Below the pieces are notes generated by a model that saw nothing but the letters and a program-made list of their open reading frames with translations, ran no database searches and was not told the origin of the DNA. Of a DNA stretch of 64,000 nt, positions 54,556 to 64,000 are shown in pieces. The stretch spans positions 35,229,289-35,293,288 of the forward strand of contig OX457042.1 in NCBI GenBank assembly GCA_949752735.1, given 5' to 3'. The DNA comes from Lumbricus terrestris (taxonomy: Eukaryota > Annelida > Clitellata > Crassiclitellata > Lumbricidae). Position 1 is the first letter of the stretch, and each line of letters starts with the position of its first letter. Both the position numbers and the translations under genes were made by a program.

Positions 54556-54879
54556 GTAAGAATACTAGCAGAAAGTTCAACCAACTAGGGGAAATGGACA
54601 GAAACTGAGGAAGCGCGGTGGGTGGCGCAGGGCCACAAGGATTCGTAGAGCAAGGCAGAATTGCTTAGCTTTGATGAAGACTTAATTGATATGCAAATGG
54701 AATCCGATCCTACAACGGAAGTTAATGCCAGATTCTTGATTTCATTAACCTGCTCTATCCATGCAAATGTCTGGGTTATTTCTAGTATTCTGATGTGTGA
54801 TGCCTTGAAAATTCTTCTCTATTCCTTTTGGGGGAGTTATGAATAAGGCGCCTCTCTTAGTACAGCTTAATCAGAGGCA

Positions 54880-55170
54880 CTCTCAGTACAAAGAACCCCG
54901 CGAAAGCAATAGGGTTAAGACAACAGGCTGAGACAATAGTGCCTCTGATTAGGATCTGAGAACGAAGGTCATTCCACAGCAAGGGGCCAACAGAGGCAAA
55001 AGCACGATGCTGAGCTGTGGCAGTTCTAGACCGTCTTGGTGCAAGAAGGTCATGACACTCTCAAGAACAGAGAGGACTTATAAATGGTAGTTGGATCACA
55101 GAGGTATCGAGGAGCGTAATCCATAAACGTCTTAAAGGTAAGAAGCATTATGATTCGCTCCATTTTAAGG
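54880..55170 (-). pseudogene. LINE reverse-transcriptase C-terminal fragment
   Basis: The minus strand reads RLKMERIIMLLTFKTFMDYA and PRYLCDPTTIYKSS, typical of CR1-like C-termini, then decays through stops. It borders the AAT microsatellites. Confidence 0.6.
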
Positions 55171-55172
55171 CG

Positions 55173-55249
<77 letters not shown>

Positions 55250-55380
55250 CCGCCTCTCTGGAACATTGCCACCGCTCCCCGATCGACACGAGAAGGAGAT
55301 TTACAATCCGGCAAAACGAGCCGTGGAACGACAGAAGGAAGCGACCTGCAGATGAGACTGTGTGGCACATTAATATGTCG

Positions 55381-55474
<94 letters not shown>

Positions 55475-55527
55475 GCATTCCGTAATAGCAATGATAATAA
55501 TAACAATGACCAACATCATAAGCTCAG

Positions 55528-55602
<75 letters not shown>

Positions 55603-55749
55603 TCTATAGTATATCTCTTATATCTATATAATATCTATATAATATCTATAGTATATCTCTTCCAGCGCTTATCGATTACCGTCCAGCGCTTTAATGCCGT
55701 GGCCTTCCGCGGTTCTTTTGTCAAACCAGATTTTGTCGAATAATAATAA

Positions 55750-55817
<68 letters not shown>

Positions 55818-55855
55818 CATCATCATCATCATCATCAGGCATAATGATAATAATG

Positions 55856-55947
<92 letters not shown>
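55168..55947. repeat. Five long (AAT)n tracts with short spacers
   Basis: Tracts at about 55168-55250, 55382-55473, 55528-55601, 55739-55817 and 55846-55947. Spacers include a unique piece at 55251-55380 and a small ATATCTATA repeat near 55610. The next 440 bp (to 56394) hold no gene that I recognise. Confidence 0.97.
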
Positions 55948-55949
<2 letters not shown>

Positions 55950-56394
55950 TGGCCCTCAAATCAGCGTTGCTGTTATGAGCGGAGTTGAGCCGAACCTGAC
56001 CTACCAAAATGGTCTGGGACATCGAATGGACGGCAGCGTGGCTTTCCGACAGCGACCCATTCAACCGTGTGAGGCTGGGAACAGTGACATTGCCCGCTTC
56101 GGAGATTGGCTTTGACGATACCAGTGATCACCTGCAGCGACTTGGGCAACGTGAGCAACGAGGTCCGTGAGGGTCACTGAGGCGGCGATCAGTCTTCGAC
56201 TTCTGTTCGCCACCGCATCACAACCACCAAAGCGGAGAGGTCATAGACACAGGAAGACATCAAAGGTTGGTCTGCAGGCGATCGCCGAGGACTGCAGCAT
56301 GGCACTTTGCACTGAATGACATCATCTGAACAGCACTAAGTTAAGAATGGGACATCCGAAGCTCCAATCGTCATCTGGACAGGTCCGCAGGGAC

Positions 56395-57259
56395 TAGGGC
56401 TGCCAACCGTCCCGGATTCGCCGGGACAGTCCTGGAATCGGCCTTTTGCGCCCCACGTCCCGGACGGATCTCAAATTGTCCAGGAATTTGTTGTAGAGAT
56501 TCACTTCGCATACAGTTCTTATTTTGCACACTATAACTCGGCAAGTCGAACGATTTTTTTTAAAGTTCTGCGATCAATTAGAACTAACGTTGTTTGTTGA
56601 GCATTGAATTTTGGACATCGACAGATTAAAATCTACAAAACATTTTACAAACCACTGACACTCAATAGCATATTGTGTCCTATATGTAGGCCTACTGTTA
56701 GTCGGTTCTAATGCTGTTTGAGAGATGACAGGCTGATTTCTGCACCTTTGTGCCTCGACCCAAGATAGTGTTCTGGAACTACTTAAAACTTAGCAGACTA
56801 GTGCCTATGAGCTTAAGATAAGTTCTGCTACCGGTTGAGAAAAACCTTATTATGTAATAAATGGAGTAGTAATCAAGCAATCTGCATGCATGGCGTATAA
56901 GTGTGCAAGCTTATTATAATAGGCTGTAGGTCTACCTATGATCTTTGCTCATGCTGATAAGTCTGATTACTCTGGCAGGTCTAGATAACTCAACTGTAGG
57001 CATATAATTATTAAAGAGCTGTCTTCTTGAAGTTGCTTCTAATCTTAAATTTAGGCCAATTGTCTTTTGATAATTATAATTTATCTGCAGAATTATTAAA
57101 GACTATTATTGGTAGATTGTAGGCTAGATTCTATATCGGGCTGACACAACATTTTTTATATTATGCGGTTATGTGGGCACTGGGCAGTGTAAATTTTCAA
57201 TGTCATATCGAGTAACTGTGCGTGTCCCGGAATGGCAAACTAAAAAGTTGGCAGCCCTA
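56395..57259. mobile_element. hAT-like element (TAGGGCTGCCAAC termini)
   Basis: TAGGGCTGCCAACCGTCCCG at the left and GTTGGCAGCCCTA at the right, flanked by GCAGGGAC at 56387-56394 and 57260-57267. It is 865 bp with no transposase. Confidence 0.85.
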
Positions 57260-57915
57260 GCAGGGACGGCAATAAACCAGATGCGGCCAATACGGTCCGT
57301 GGGCGAGGGGACAAGTAGATCACATAGGACGCGACGACTTATTCCATTCATATAATTATACTTGTGTTGTCATCCTACACAGGAAGCAGGCAAGTATTAC
57401 TGTATTCATCCCCCCTCGCTGCCACTCACGAATTCCTTCTTGTGGTCCTAGAGTCGCTGCCTCGCTGGGCCCCAGCAACCGTGCATACCGCGAGTTCTTG
57501 TTGGAGTTGGGGCGCTGAATGACCGCCGTCTCAGGTGACCCTCTGGAGACCGTGCACTTGTTTCAGCGGTTATCCATTTGCACGCGAAGATTCGATGCAG
57601 TGGAATTTAGTGGCACGTTTGCACAACGTACAGAATACAAGGCCCACTAGGCTAACTAGATAGATTTCCTACCTCTGGCTGCGGCAAATAATTATTATTA
57701 ATAATAAGTAAGTAAGTAAGTATATACTTTAATGGACCGCCTGCAAACGCACTGCGGGAACATCAATCAGTTATGAACAACAATGAATATAATATATATA
57801 CATACACATAGGCCTAACTAAATAATCAATAGGCCTAATAAAGTAAGTGAAAATGCAGTTAATCTCATTGTTACATAAAGTATGATAAATAGCAGAATAA
57901 ACATATCGATAGTCA

Positions 57916-58114
57916 TGTTAAGAAACGAAGCGGATCACTTAGTAAACGATAAGATTTTAATAAGATTAATCGCCATGATCCTGAACTGAAACTAGCTGTC
58001 ATTCTGCTGTTACCGGAAAAGGAAAGAACTAAACTCGAGAAAGAAGAACCGAAGACTACATAATGCTAGGATAATCATAGTCGTTATATAGCGCTAGATC
58101 TATAAAGTCCAACA
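57916..58114 (-). repeat. 3' LTR of the copia element
   Basis: A 199-bp direct repeat of 61566-61764. In element orientation it runs TGTTGGACTT to TTCTTAACA. A purine tract AAGGAGGGG (58115-58123) lies immediately inside and is the expected second-strand primer. Confidence 0.93.
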
Positions 58115-58169
58115 CCCCTCCTTAACGACTACTTTACCATAGCATCATAACAAAAAATAAACTGTTCTC

Positions 58170-61100
58170 TCAATTTAGCCCAATTTCACTAGTAAACTTC
58201 CTAGTTTTAACTGCTTCCAAAGGCTTAGCTAAGAGATCAGCTATCATGTGTTCACTAGAACAATACTTAATGTCTAGTTCCTTCTTTCTGTACATTTCCC
58301 GTACGAAATGATATTTAGTTCCGATATGCTTTGTTCTGTAACTGTTTCAAAACACCCGGATCTTCATGACCATAGTTTTATTCATAAGTTCTTCAAACTT
58401 CTTTAACATTGTAGATTTTGTCGATGCTACAATCAGGTCATCCACATGAATTGAGATGTAAATCCATCCATCATCGTACTGTTTTGAATATAAACATAGA
58501 TCATTGTCACTTCTCTTGTATCCATCAGTGACAAGTACTTCATTGAGCTTTTTGTTCCATTCATTTGCTCCTTGTTTAAGTCCATATAAATTCTTTTTCA
58601 ATTTACAGACTTCTGTAGTGCCTTTCTGATATCCATCAGGTTGTTTCATGTAGACTTCATGAGATAGTTTACCATTCAGGTAAGCAGTTTCCACATCATA
58701 GTGTTTTACTATCATGCCTTTAGAACCTGCTATAGTCAAGATAGTTCTCAGAGTTGATGGTTTTGCTACTGGAGCAAATACTTCATCATAGTCTTCTCCA
58801 AATTTCTGAGAATATCCTTGTGCTACTAAACGAGCTTTATATCTTGTTATATTTCCCTTTTCGTCTTTCTTGATTTTGTAAACCCATTTGCTACCAATGG
58901 CTGTTTTGTTTTCAGGTAATTCTGTTAAGATCCATGTTCCATTCTCATTCAATGATTTCATTTCATCATCCATTGCTTTCCGCCAGGATTCTTGTTGTTG
59001 ACAAGATATTGCTTCCTTGTAACTTCTTGGTTCTGGCTCAACTGTTGTTATTTTATTAATGGTTTCAATTAGTCTTTCGGGCGGTTTCGCCTTGTTGACT
59101 CTTTCTGATCTTCTTAAATTTACCTGAGTGTCTGTAGTTTCTGTAATTTCCTTATCAGGCTGTGTAATTTCTTCCTCGGGTAATTGATGTGTCGGAAAAA
59201 GAATAGTTTCATCATCAAAATCTGAATTTGACGACAGTTCTTCAACGTCCAAATCAAAATCACCCTCTGTTGACAAATGTGGATCTGTCTCGAGAAAAAT
59301 TACATCTCTACTGACGTATACTTTGTTGGTATTCACATCTAGTAGTCTGTAACCTTTTGTGCCTCTTTCATAACCGACGAAGGTCAATTTCTTGGCTTTA
59401 TCGTCCAATTTCTGTCTTTTCTCGGTAGGAATTGCTACGTACGCTTTAGATCCAAATCTCTTTATGTAGCTTAAATTTGGTTTTCTTTTGTTCCATCTTT
59501 CATAAGGAGTGACTTCAATCCCTTCAACTGGTAATCTGTTCTGTAAATGGTTTGCTGTCATTATGGTTTCACCCCAAAATTGTAGCGGTAGATCTGCATC
59601 CTTTAACATGCATCTTGTCATCTCTGTGAGATAACGATTCTTTCTTTCCGCACAACCATTCTGTTGAGGAGTATAAGGGTTTGTGAATTCTGCTTGAATT
59701 CCTTCACTTTTCATGAAATTCTGTAACCTTTGAGCTGTGTATTCCCCTCCTCTATCTGATCGAATTCTTTTCGGTGTTTTACCAAACCTTGTCTGAACAT
59801 ACTTGACGTACTCTTGAATCTTTTCAGGTACTTCAGATTTATTTGCCAATAAATACACTTCTGTATATTTACTGTAATCATCAATCATCGTCATGAAATA
59901 TCTTTTCCCACCAGGTGTTGTTGTCTGCATTGGTCCACAAACATCTGTATGTATTAAGTCTAGAATCTCATCTGACTTGGAATCTGACTTCTTTGGAATT
60001 GACTTTCTTGTCATCTTTGTTTGAATGCAACATTCACACCCACTTGAGAATTTACACGGCTTGATGATGATCCCGGATACTTTATTCTGATTCACCATGT
60101 TTTGTATGGCTTTTGGATCTCTGTGTCCCATTCTGTTATGCCAAACGTGTATGCAACCTGTGCAACTTTGTGCAACCTGTGCGATATGTGTTTCCTTTAC
60201 TTTATTCGTTTGGTCAGAGATTCTCAATTCAAACAAATCATTTTTGTCATCTGCAATTGCTATTGCTTCTCCATCCTTTATGATAGTGCATTTGTTTGCC
60301 TTGAATCTCACTTCACAACCTTTACTGACAAGTTTCTTTACTGAAATTAAATTTCCTTTCAATTGTGGGACGTACAAGACTCCACACAATTTTGCAACAT
60401 GTATCTCTCCGTTTTCCTTTATGAAATTAATCATCACATCACCACTTCCAGCTGTTTTAATCTTTCGACCATCAGCGAGAAAAACTTCACTGTTGTACTG
60501 TCTGTTAATGTTCAAGAAGAAATTTCTGTTACTGCACATATGTGTTGTTGCACCGGAATCAACGTGCCAAACACTGCTTATGTCTTTTTCGTTTGCTTTA
60601 AGACATGTATGTGCTACACTTTCTGTTGGTTTTTCTTCATTGAAATTTTCTCTCAACGTTTTAACCGCGTGGTCTGGATTTCTTTTCTTCCACTGGATAT
60701 ATTTTCTGCAATCTCTTTTTAAGTGGTTAGATTTCCTACAGAAGTAACATGTGCGATGTTCCTTAGGATTTGTTTCTGGTTCTGTTGCCTTTAAAACTTT
60801 TAATTCCTGTCCTTTATGTGTTGAGTAATTACTTGTCCTTCTTGTAAACTCTTCAAGGAGTTTGTTTTTGACTAATTCAACAGTCAAATCACCTTCGGGT
60901 CTGCTTTCTAATGCCGTAATCAGTGTCCCGTAACTTTCTGGAAGACTACTGAGGAAGAAAGCAACTGTTAAATGCTCTGCCAACGTTTCTCCCAACGCCG
61001 TGAGCTGGTCAATTAAATTTTCCATTTCCGCAAGATGGTTTTGCATATCACCATGTTCTGTTAACTTTAATGCACACAATTTTCTCAATAAATTGACTTT

Positions 61101-61460
61101 ACTGGACAGTGTTGCCTTTTGATGATACTTCTTTAATTGTTCCCATGAACCTTTTGCCGTAGTTTCTTTCCTAATTAGATGAAGTTGGTTGTCTTCAACT
61201 AACAAACCTATCGTGGCTCTTGCTTTTCCATCTTTACTTTGCCACGCTTCCGTAATAGGATCGGGGGTTTCTTTAATGACAGTGTCCCACAAATCCTCTT
61301 TAATTAACAGAAGTTCAACTTTAAACTTCCAAATCTGGTAGTTGCTATTATTCAGTTTTGCGATTTTACCTGAGCCTTTATCCGTCATCTTTATTCTTTC
61401 GGTGAAAAGAAATAGACAACTGTTTCTCGCATTTCTGTCGCGATGTAAGAAAACAGTCAC
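58170..61460 (-). pseudogene. Copia gag-pol polyprotein with deleted RT/RNase H
   Basis: The frame at 58347-61460 probably starts at the Met at 61388 (MTDKGSGKIAKLN). In order it shows a gag domain, a zinc knuckle CYFCRKSNHLKRDC, protease WHVDSGATTHMC, an integrase with HTDVCGPM, DDYSK, RSDRGGEY and PYTPQQNGCAERKN, then reverse transcriptase with AYLNGKLSHEVYMKQPDGY and HVDDLIVAS. After MNKTMVMKI it hits TGA at 58347. The same frame then resumes with RTKHIGTKYHFVREMYRKKE and CSSEHMIADLLAKPL, the end of RNase H. A segment of perhaps 200-250 residues is missing, so the copy cannot be autonomous. Confidence 0.88.
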
Positions 61461-61550
61461 GCTATACTGCGCAGTTGACCGGATTATCCTTATTTGTCTT
61501 ATTAAAGTTCTATTTCATAAACTTTTGTGATCATTACGTGCTCTAGGCTT

Positions 61551-61565
61551 GCTGGGCCCATAACC
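61551..61565 (-). other. Primer binding site matching the initiator-Met tRNA anticodon arm
   Basis: The plus strand GCTGGGCCCATAACC abuts the 5' LTR and equals the anticodon-stem and loop sequence of animal initiator methionine tRNA (loop CAT). This is the half-tRNA priming known from Drosophila copia, rather than priming by the tRNA 3' end. Confidence 0.85.
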
Positions 61566-61764
61566 TGTTAAGAAACGAAGCGGATCACTTAGTAAACGAT
61601 AAGATTTTAATAAGATTAATCGCCATGATCCTGAACTGAAACTAGCTGTCATTCTGCTGTTACCGGAAAAGGAAAGAACTAAACTCGAGAAAGAAGAACC
61701 GAAGACTACATAATGGTAGGATAATCATAGTCGTTATATAGCGCTAGATCTATAAAGTCCAACA
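61566..61764 (-). repeat. 5' LTR of the copia element
   Basis: A 199-bp repeat. In element orientation GCGCTATATAACGAC within it can serve as TATA box. AGTCA follows at 61765. Confidence 0.93.
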
Positions 61765-62139
61765 AGTCATTTATATATCATTCGTGTAATAAAACCTTTT
61801 CTAGTTAATGTATCAGCATATGGAATCTCTCGATTGTGTGATCGAGGGCGGTGGGAGTAGGTAACCTTCTTAATAATGCCACGCCCTTACAGTCACTAAC
61901 AACGGTGGAAGGTTAGGCTAGTTCCTGATTTTGAATTTACGAGATGTGTGTCTTTACTTCTTGTCACCAGTTATAGGGGCACAGGTGATGTCAAAAGTTC
62001 AACCAATAAGACAAAGACAGCTCCTAAGAAAGGGGTAATTGTCGGGGGTAATTGTCCGGGGGATAATTGTCCAGGGGGTATTTGTCCTGTCACCTCAAAT
62101 ACCGCCACAAAGAAAATTTCACAGAAAATACGGATATTT

Positions 62140-62345
62140 TTATTTCTTATTTATTTCCCTTTTCCATAGCACCCCTTCAAGCTCAGAGGCGCTCCCGGCT
62201 ACAGCGCGGACACCGAATCTGAGTTTCACGCCGAAGTGTCCGAGCAATTGCGAGTGAAAGACTTGCTTAAGGCCCCTGCACGGCAGTTTGAGGTGGATTC
62301 GAACTTGCAATCCTCCGACTGCAAGGCAACACCACCGCACCTCGC
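62140..62345 (-). mobile_element. tRNA-derived SINE, second copy
   Basis: It has the same layout as 19960-20215: on the minus strand a B-box-like GTTCGAATCC, then CGTGAAACTCAGATTCGG, then an A-rich AAATAAATAAG end. About 62040-62095 just upstream has four short GGTAATTGTC / GGATAATTGTCC repeats. Confidence 0.65.
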
Positions 62346-62546
62346 GGATGGCACAAGGTCTCCCTAATTTATCAATACTTTATAAATAATATTATATCTC
62401 ACTTTTATTATTACGGCGGTTAGGTTAGTGAAGGAAAAGTTTTAGTAGATTGAAAATTTAGAACAAATTTGAAAATTGCGACACGCCTTGACAAGTGAAC
62501 ACCTGTCTGGACAGACATTGATGCCGAGGGAAAGATTTTGTGTCAG

Positions 62547-62604
<58 letters not shown>

Positions 62605-63200
62605 GTTTAATGTGAAAAAACATGTTGACAAGACCGCAACTCAATAACATGGAAGGGAAGTACTAAGGGTTACATAGTCGCTTGTTGAGAACTGGCTGAG
62701 AATATCAACCTCAAAGCAACTATCAATCGCTAGAACGCCATTCATTTTGAGCATCTATAGTTCCACTTCAAGAACCTACTCAGGAGCACTCCCAACCCAG
62801 CCACGTGGGATTTCACTCCAGGTGGAAGACCCTAAACCGAGAAAGAAGATGCTGCCCACAATATAGCCAAACGAGTGTATGGAACTAAAAGCTCACTACT
62901 CGCCGCATTTGAGCGTTGGACGTTGGGCAGTAGAGATCGCGCAAGTAAGAACGCAGCAATGCAAGAGAGATAGCGATGCGTTATGAAATCTGCTGGAACC
63001 CACGCACATCCTGACTGCAGGGACAGAGGCGATAAAAAAATCTACGTCCTGGAACAATAATTATAATTATACCGGGTAGGTCTATTCGTCACTTTTAAAA
63101 TGTGTTGTGTATAATTATAGGATAGCATAATTATAGGATCTAGTGGTCTACTGCACATGGCATCGCTTCAATTACAGACCCACACGTACTAACACTTAAT
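62346..63200. other. No gene recognised; one (AT)n tract
   Basis: A 54-bp AT tract lies at about 62548-62601. The rest shows no open frame, splice context or transposon end. Confidence 0.55.
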
Positions 63201-63217
63201 GTCAATTGCCGATCTAC

Positions 63218-63385
63218 ATACATACATACATACATACATACATACATACGTACGTACGTACGTACGTACGTACGTACATACATACATACATACATACATA
63301 CATACATACATACATACATACATACATACATACATACATACATACATACATACATACATACATACATACATACATACATACATAC
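63218..63385. repeat. Tetranucleotide repeat (CATA)n with (CGTA)n core
   Basis: CATA units are interrupted near the left by seven CGTA units. All apparent open frames across it are repeat artefacts. Confidence 0.98.
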
Positions 63386-64000
63386 CATAACCATAACCAT
63401 CAATTTTATTGCACCAATAATTATAACAAAACATTTTTACAAAGTATATATACATAACAGTTGGTTACAATCGGAAACCCAGAAGGGATTAAAGTCCCAC
63501 TGGTAGGGCTACCTATATGCACGCTTACATATTCAAATACATTCAGATACATATCCATATTCAAATTTGGTGGATGAAAATGGAAAATTTCCTCCGCGAG
63601 GATTCAGCTCCCCCCCAACCGAAATCCTGGCTCCACCACTGATACCCGCGTATACTCTCGTGTACAGCCATGCTTGTCGACCTAGAAGACGTTTGAGAAG
63701 TTTAGCTGGGCAAACTTCCGACCGTGAAGAATTCATCCATTTGGCCAATCCTTATTCCATGTCGAGGTTTAGTGGCAATTAAGCGGTGACAAGAACGATC
63801 CGAGGGAGAAACACTTCTCCGAATCTCAAAGAGAGAATTTAAAAAACAATCCGGAAGACAGGAAAATAAATACGGTCTAGTCTATTATGCCGCATTAGGT
63901 AACTAGGATTATTCAATCAATCAAAAAAACAAACTGATGACCTTTTTTAGTCTTGCGGACCTACATGTAGACTACCTCGTAGTCTGCGAACCTCGCGCGT
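63386..64000. other. No gene recognised; possible hAT-like end
   Basis: AATCCTGGCTCCACCACTG at about 63623-63641 looks like a right terminus of the CAGTGGTGGAGCCAG type. No matching left end was found nearby. Confidence 0.4.

Larger units (their letters stand above)
57916..61764 (-). mobile_element. Ty1/copia LTR retrotransposon, internally deleted
   Basis: Two 199-bp LTRs, TG...CA in form, differ at one base that I can see (ATAATGCTAGG versus ATAATGGTAGG). They are flanked by AGTCA at 57911-57915 and 61765-61769. Total length of 3849 bp is short for copia elements because part of reverse transcriptase and RNase H is deleted. Near-identical LTRs mean a recent insertion. Confidence 0.93.

Noticed and set aside
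60097..60747. Plus-strand frame of 216 codons
   Set aside because: It lies opposite the copia polyprotein and has no independent support.
62039..62100. Regulatory repeat GGGGGTAATTGTCC
   Set aside because: Only four short imperfect units next to a SINE, with no gene nearby. Treated as simple repeat noise.

Overview
The window reads as invertebrate animal DNA: small exons with GT/AG introns, AT-rich introns full of transposons, and many copies of the palindromic octamer TAGGCCTA. No marker fixes the species. The octamer and the kringle genes make me think of a marine deuterostome, possibly an echinoderm, with low confidence. All gene models below come from reading splice sites and paralogous exons by eye; no search was run.

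The host backbone is a plus-strand tandem cluster of three related kringle receptor genes. Gene A (from before base 1 to about 19.1 kb) has a small pre-kringle exon, four single-exon kringles, a Thr/Pro/Ser linker exon and a transmembrane exon with a short tail. Gene B (24.4-45.0 kb) has a signal-peptide exon, the same small exon, one kringle, a linker exon and a large terminal exon. That last exon encodes a transmembrane helix and a tail of 24 tandem 11-residue repeats built on YTPL or YAAV tyrosine motifs. The spacing of adjacent YTPL units matches an ITAM. Gene C (47.7 kb to at least 54.6 kb) has a frameshifted signal exon, two kringles and two linker exons, with no transmembrane exon found. 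Every internal exon is phase 1-1, so exons can be duplicated without breaking the frame. Gene B and C introns are paralogous along much of their length.

Mobile DNA fills most introns. The most unusual element (28547-38014) sits in gene B's intron. It is 9468 bp long, with 524-bp terminal inverted repeats and a 6-bp target duplication (GGCGAT), as in Polintons/Mavericks. The only gene I could find in it is a protein-primed family-B DNA polymerase. That polymerase ORF has no ATG at its 5' end. It joins in frame, through well-formed splice sites, to small upstream exons encoding a coiled coil, a bipartite nuclear signal, an Ala/Gly/Pro-rich segment and a cysteine-rich zinc ribbon. Two TATA boxes suggest two alternative starts. 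An array of about ten motifs at 30-31 bp period lies in the intron just before the polymerase exon.

Other elements include a young but internally deleted Ty1/copia retrotransposon (57916-61764) with a half-tRNA-iMet primer site, and five hAT-like elements with clear 8-bp duplications. There is a Tc1/mariner element interrupted by a MITE flanked by CCGG, two more copies of that MITE inside inverted tRNA-SINEs, a Tc1-derived foldback, several LINE 3' ends, tRNA-SINEs, and long di-, tri- and tetranucleotide repeats. The last 9 kb hold no host gene that I can recognise.
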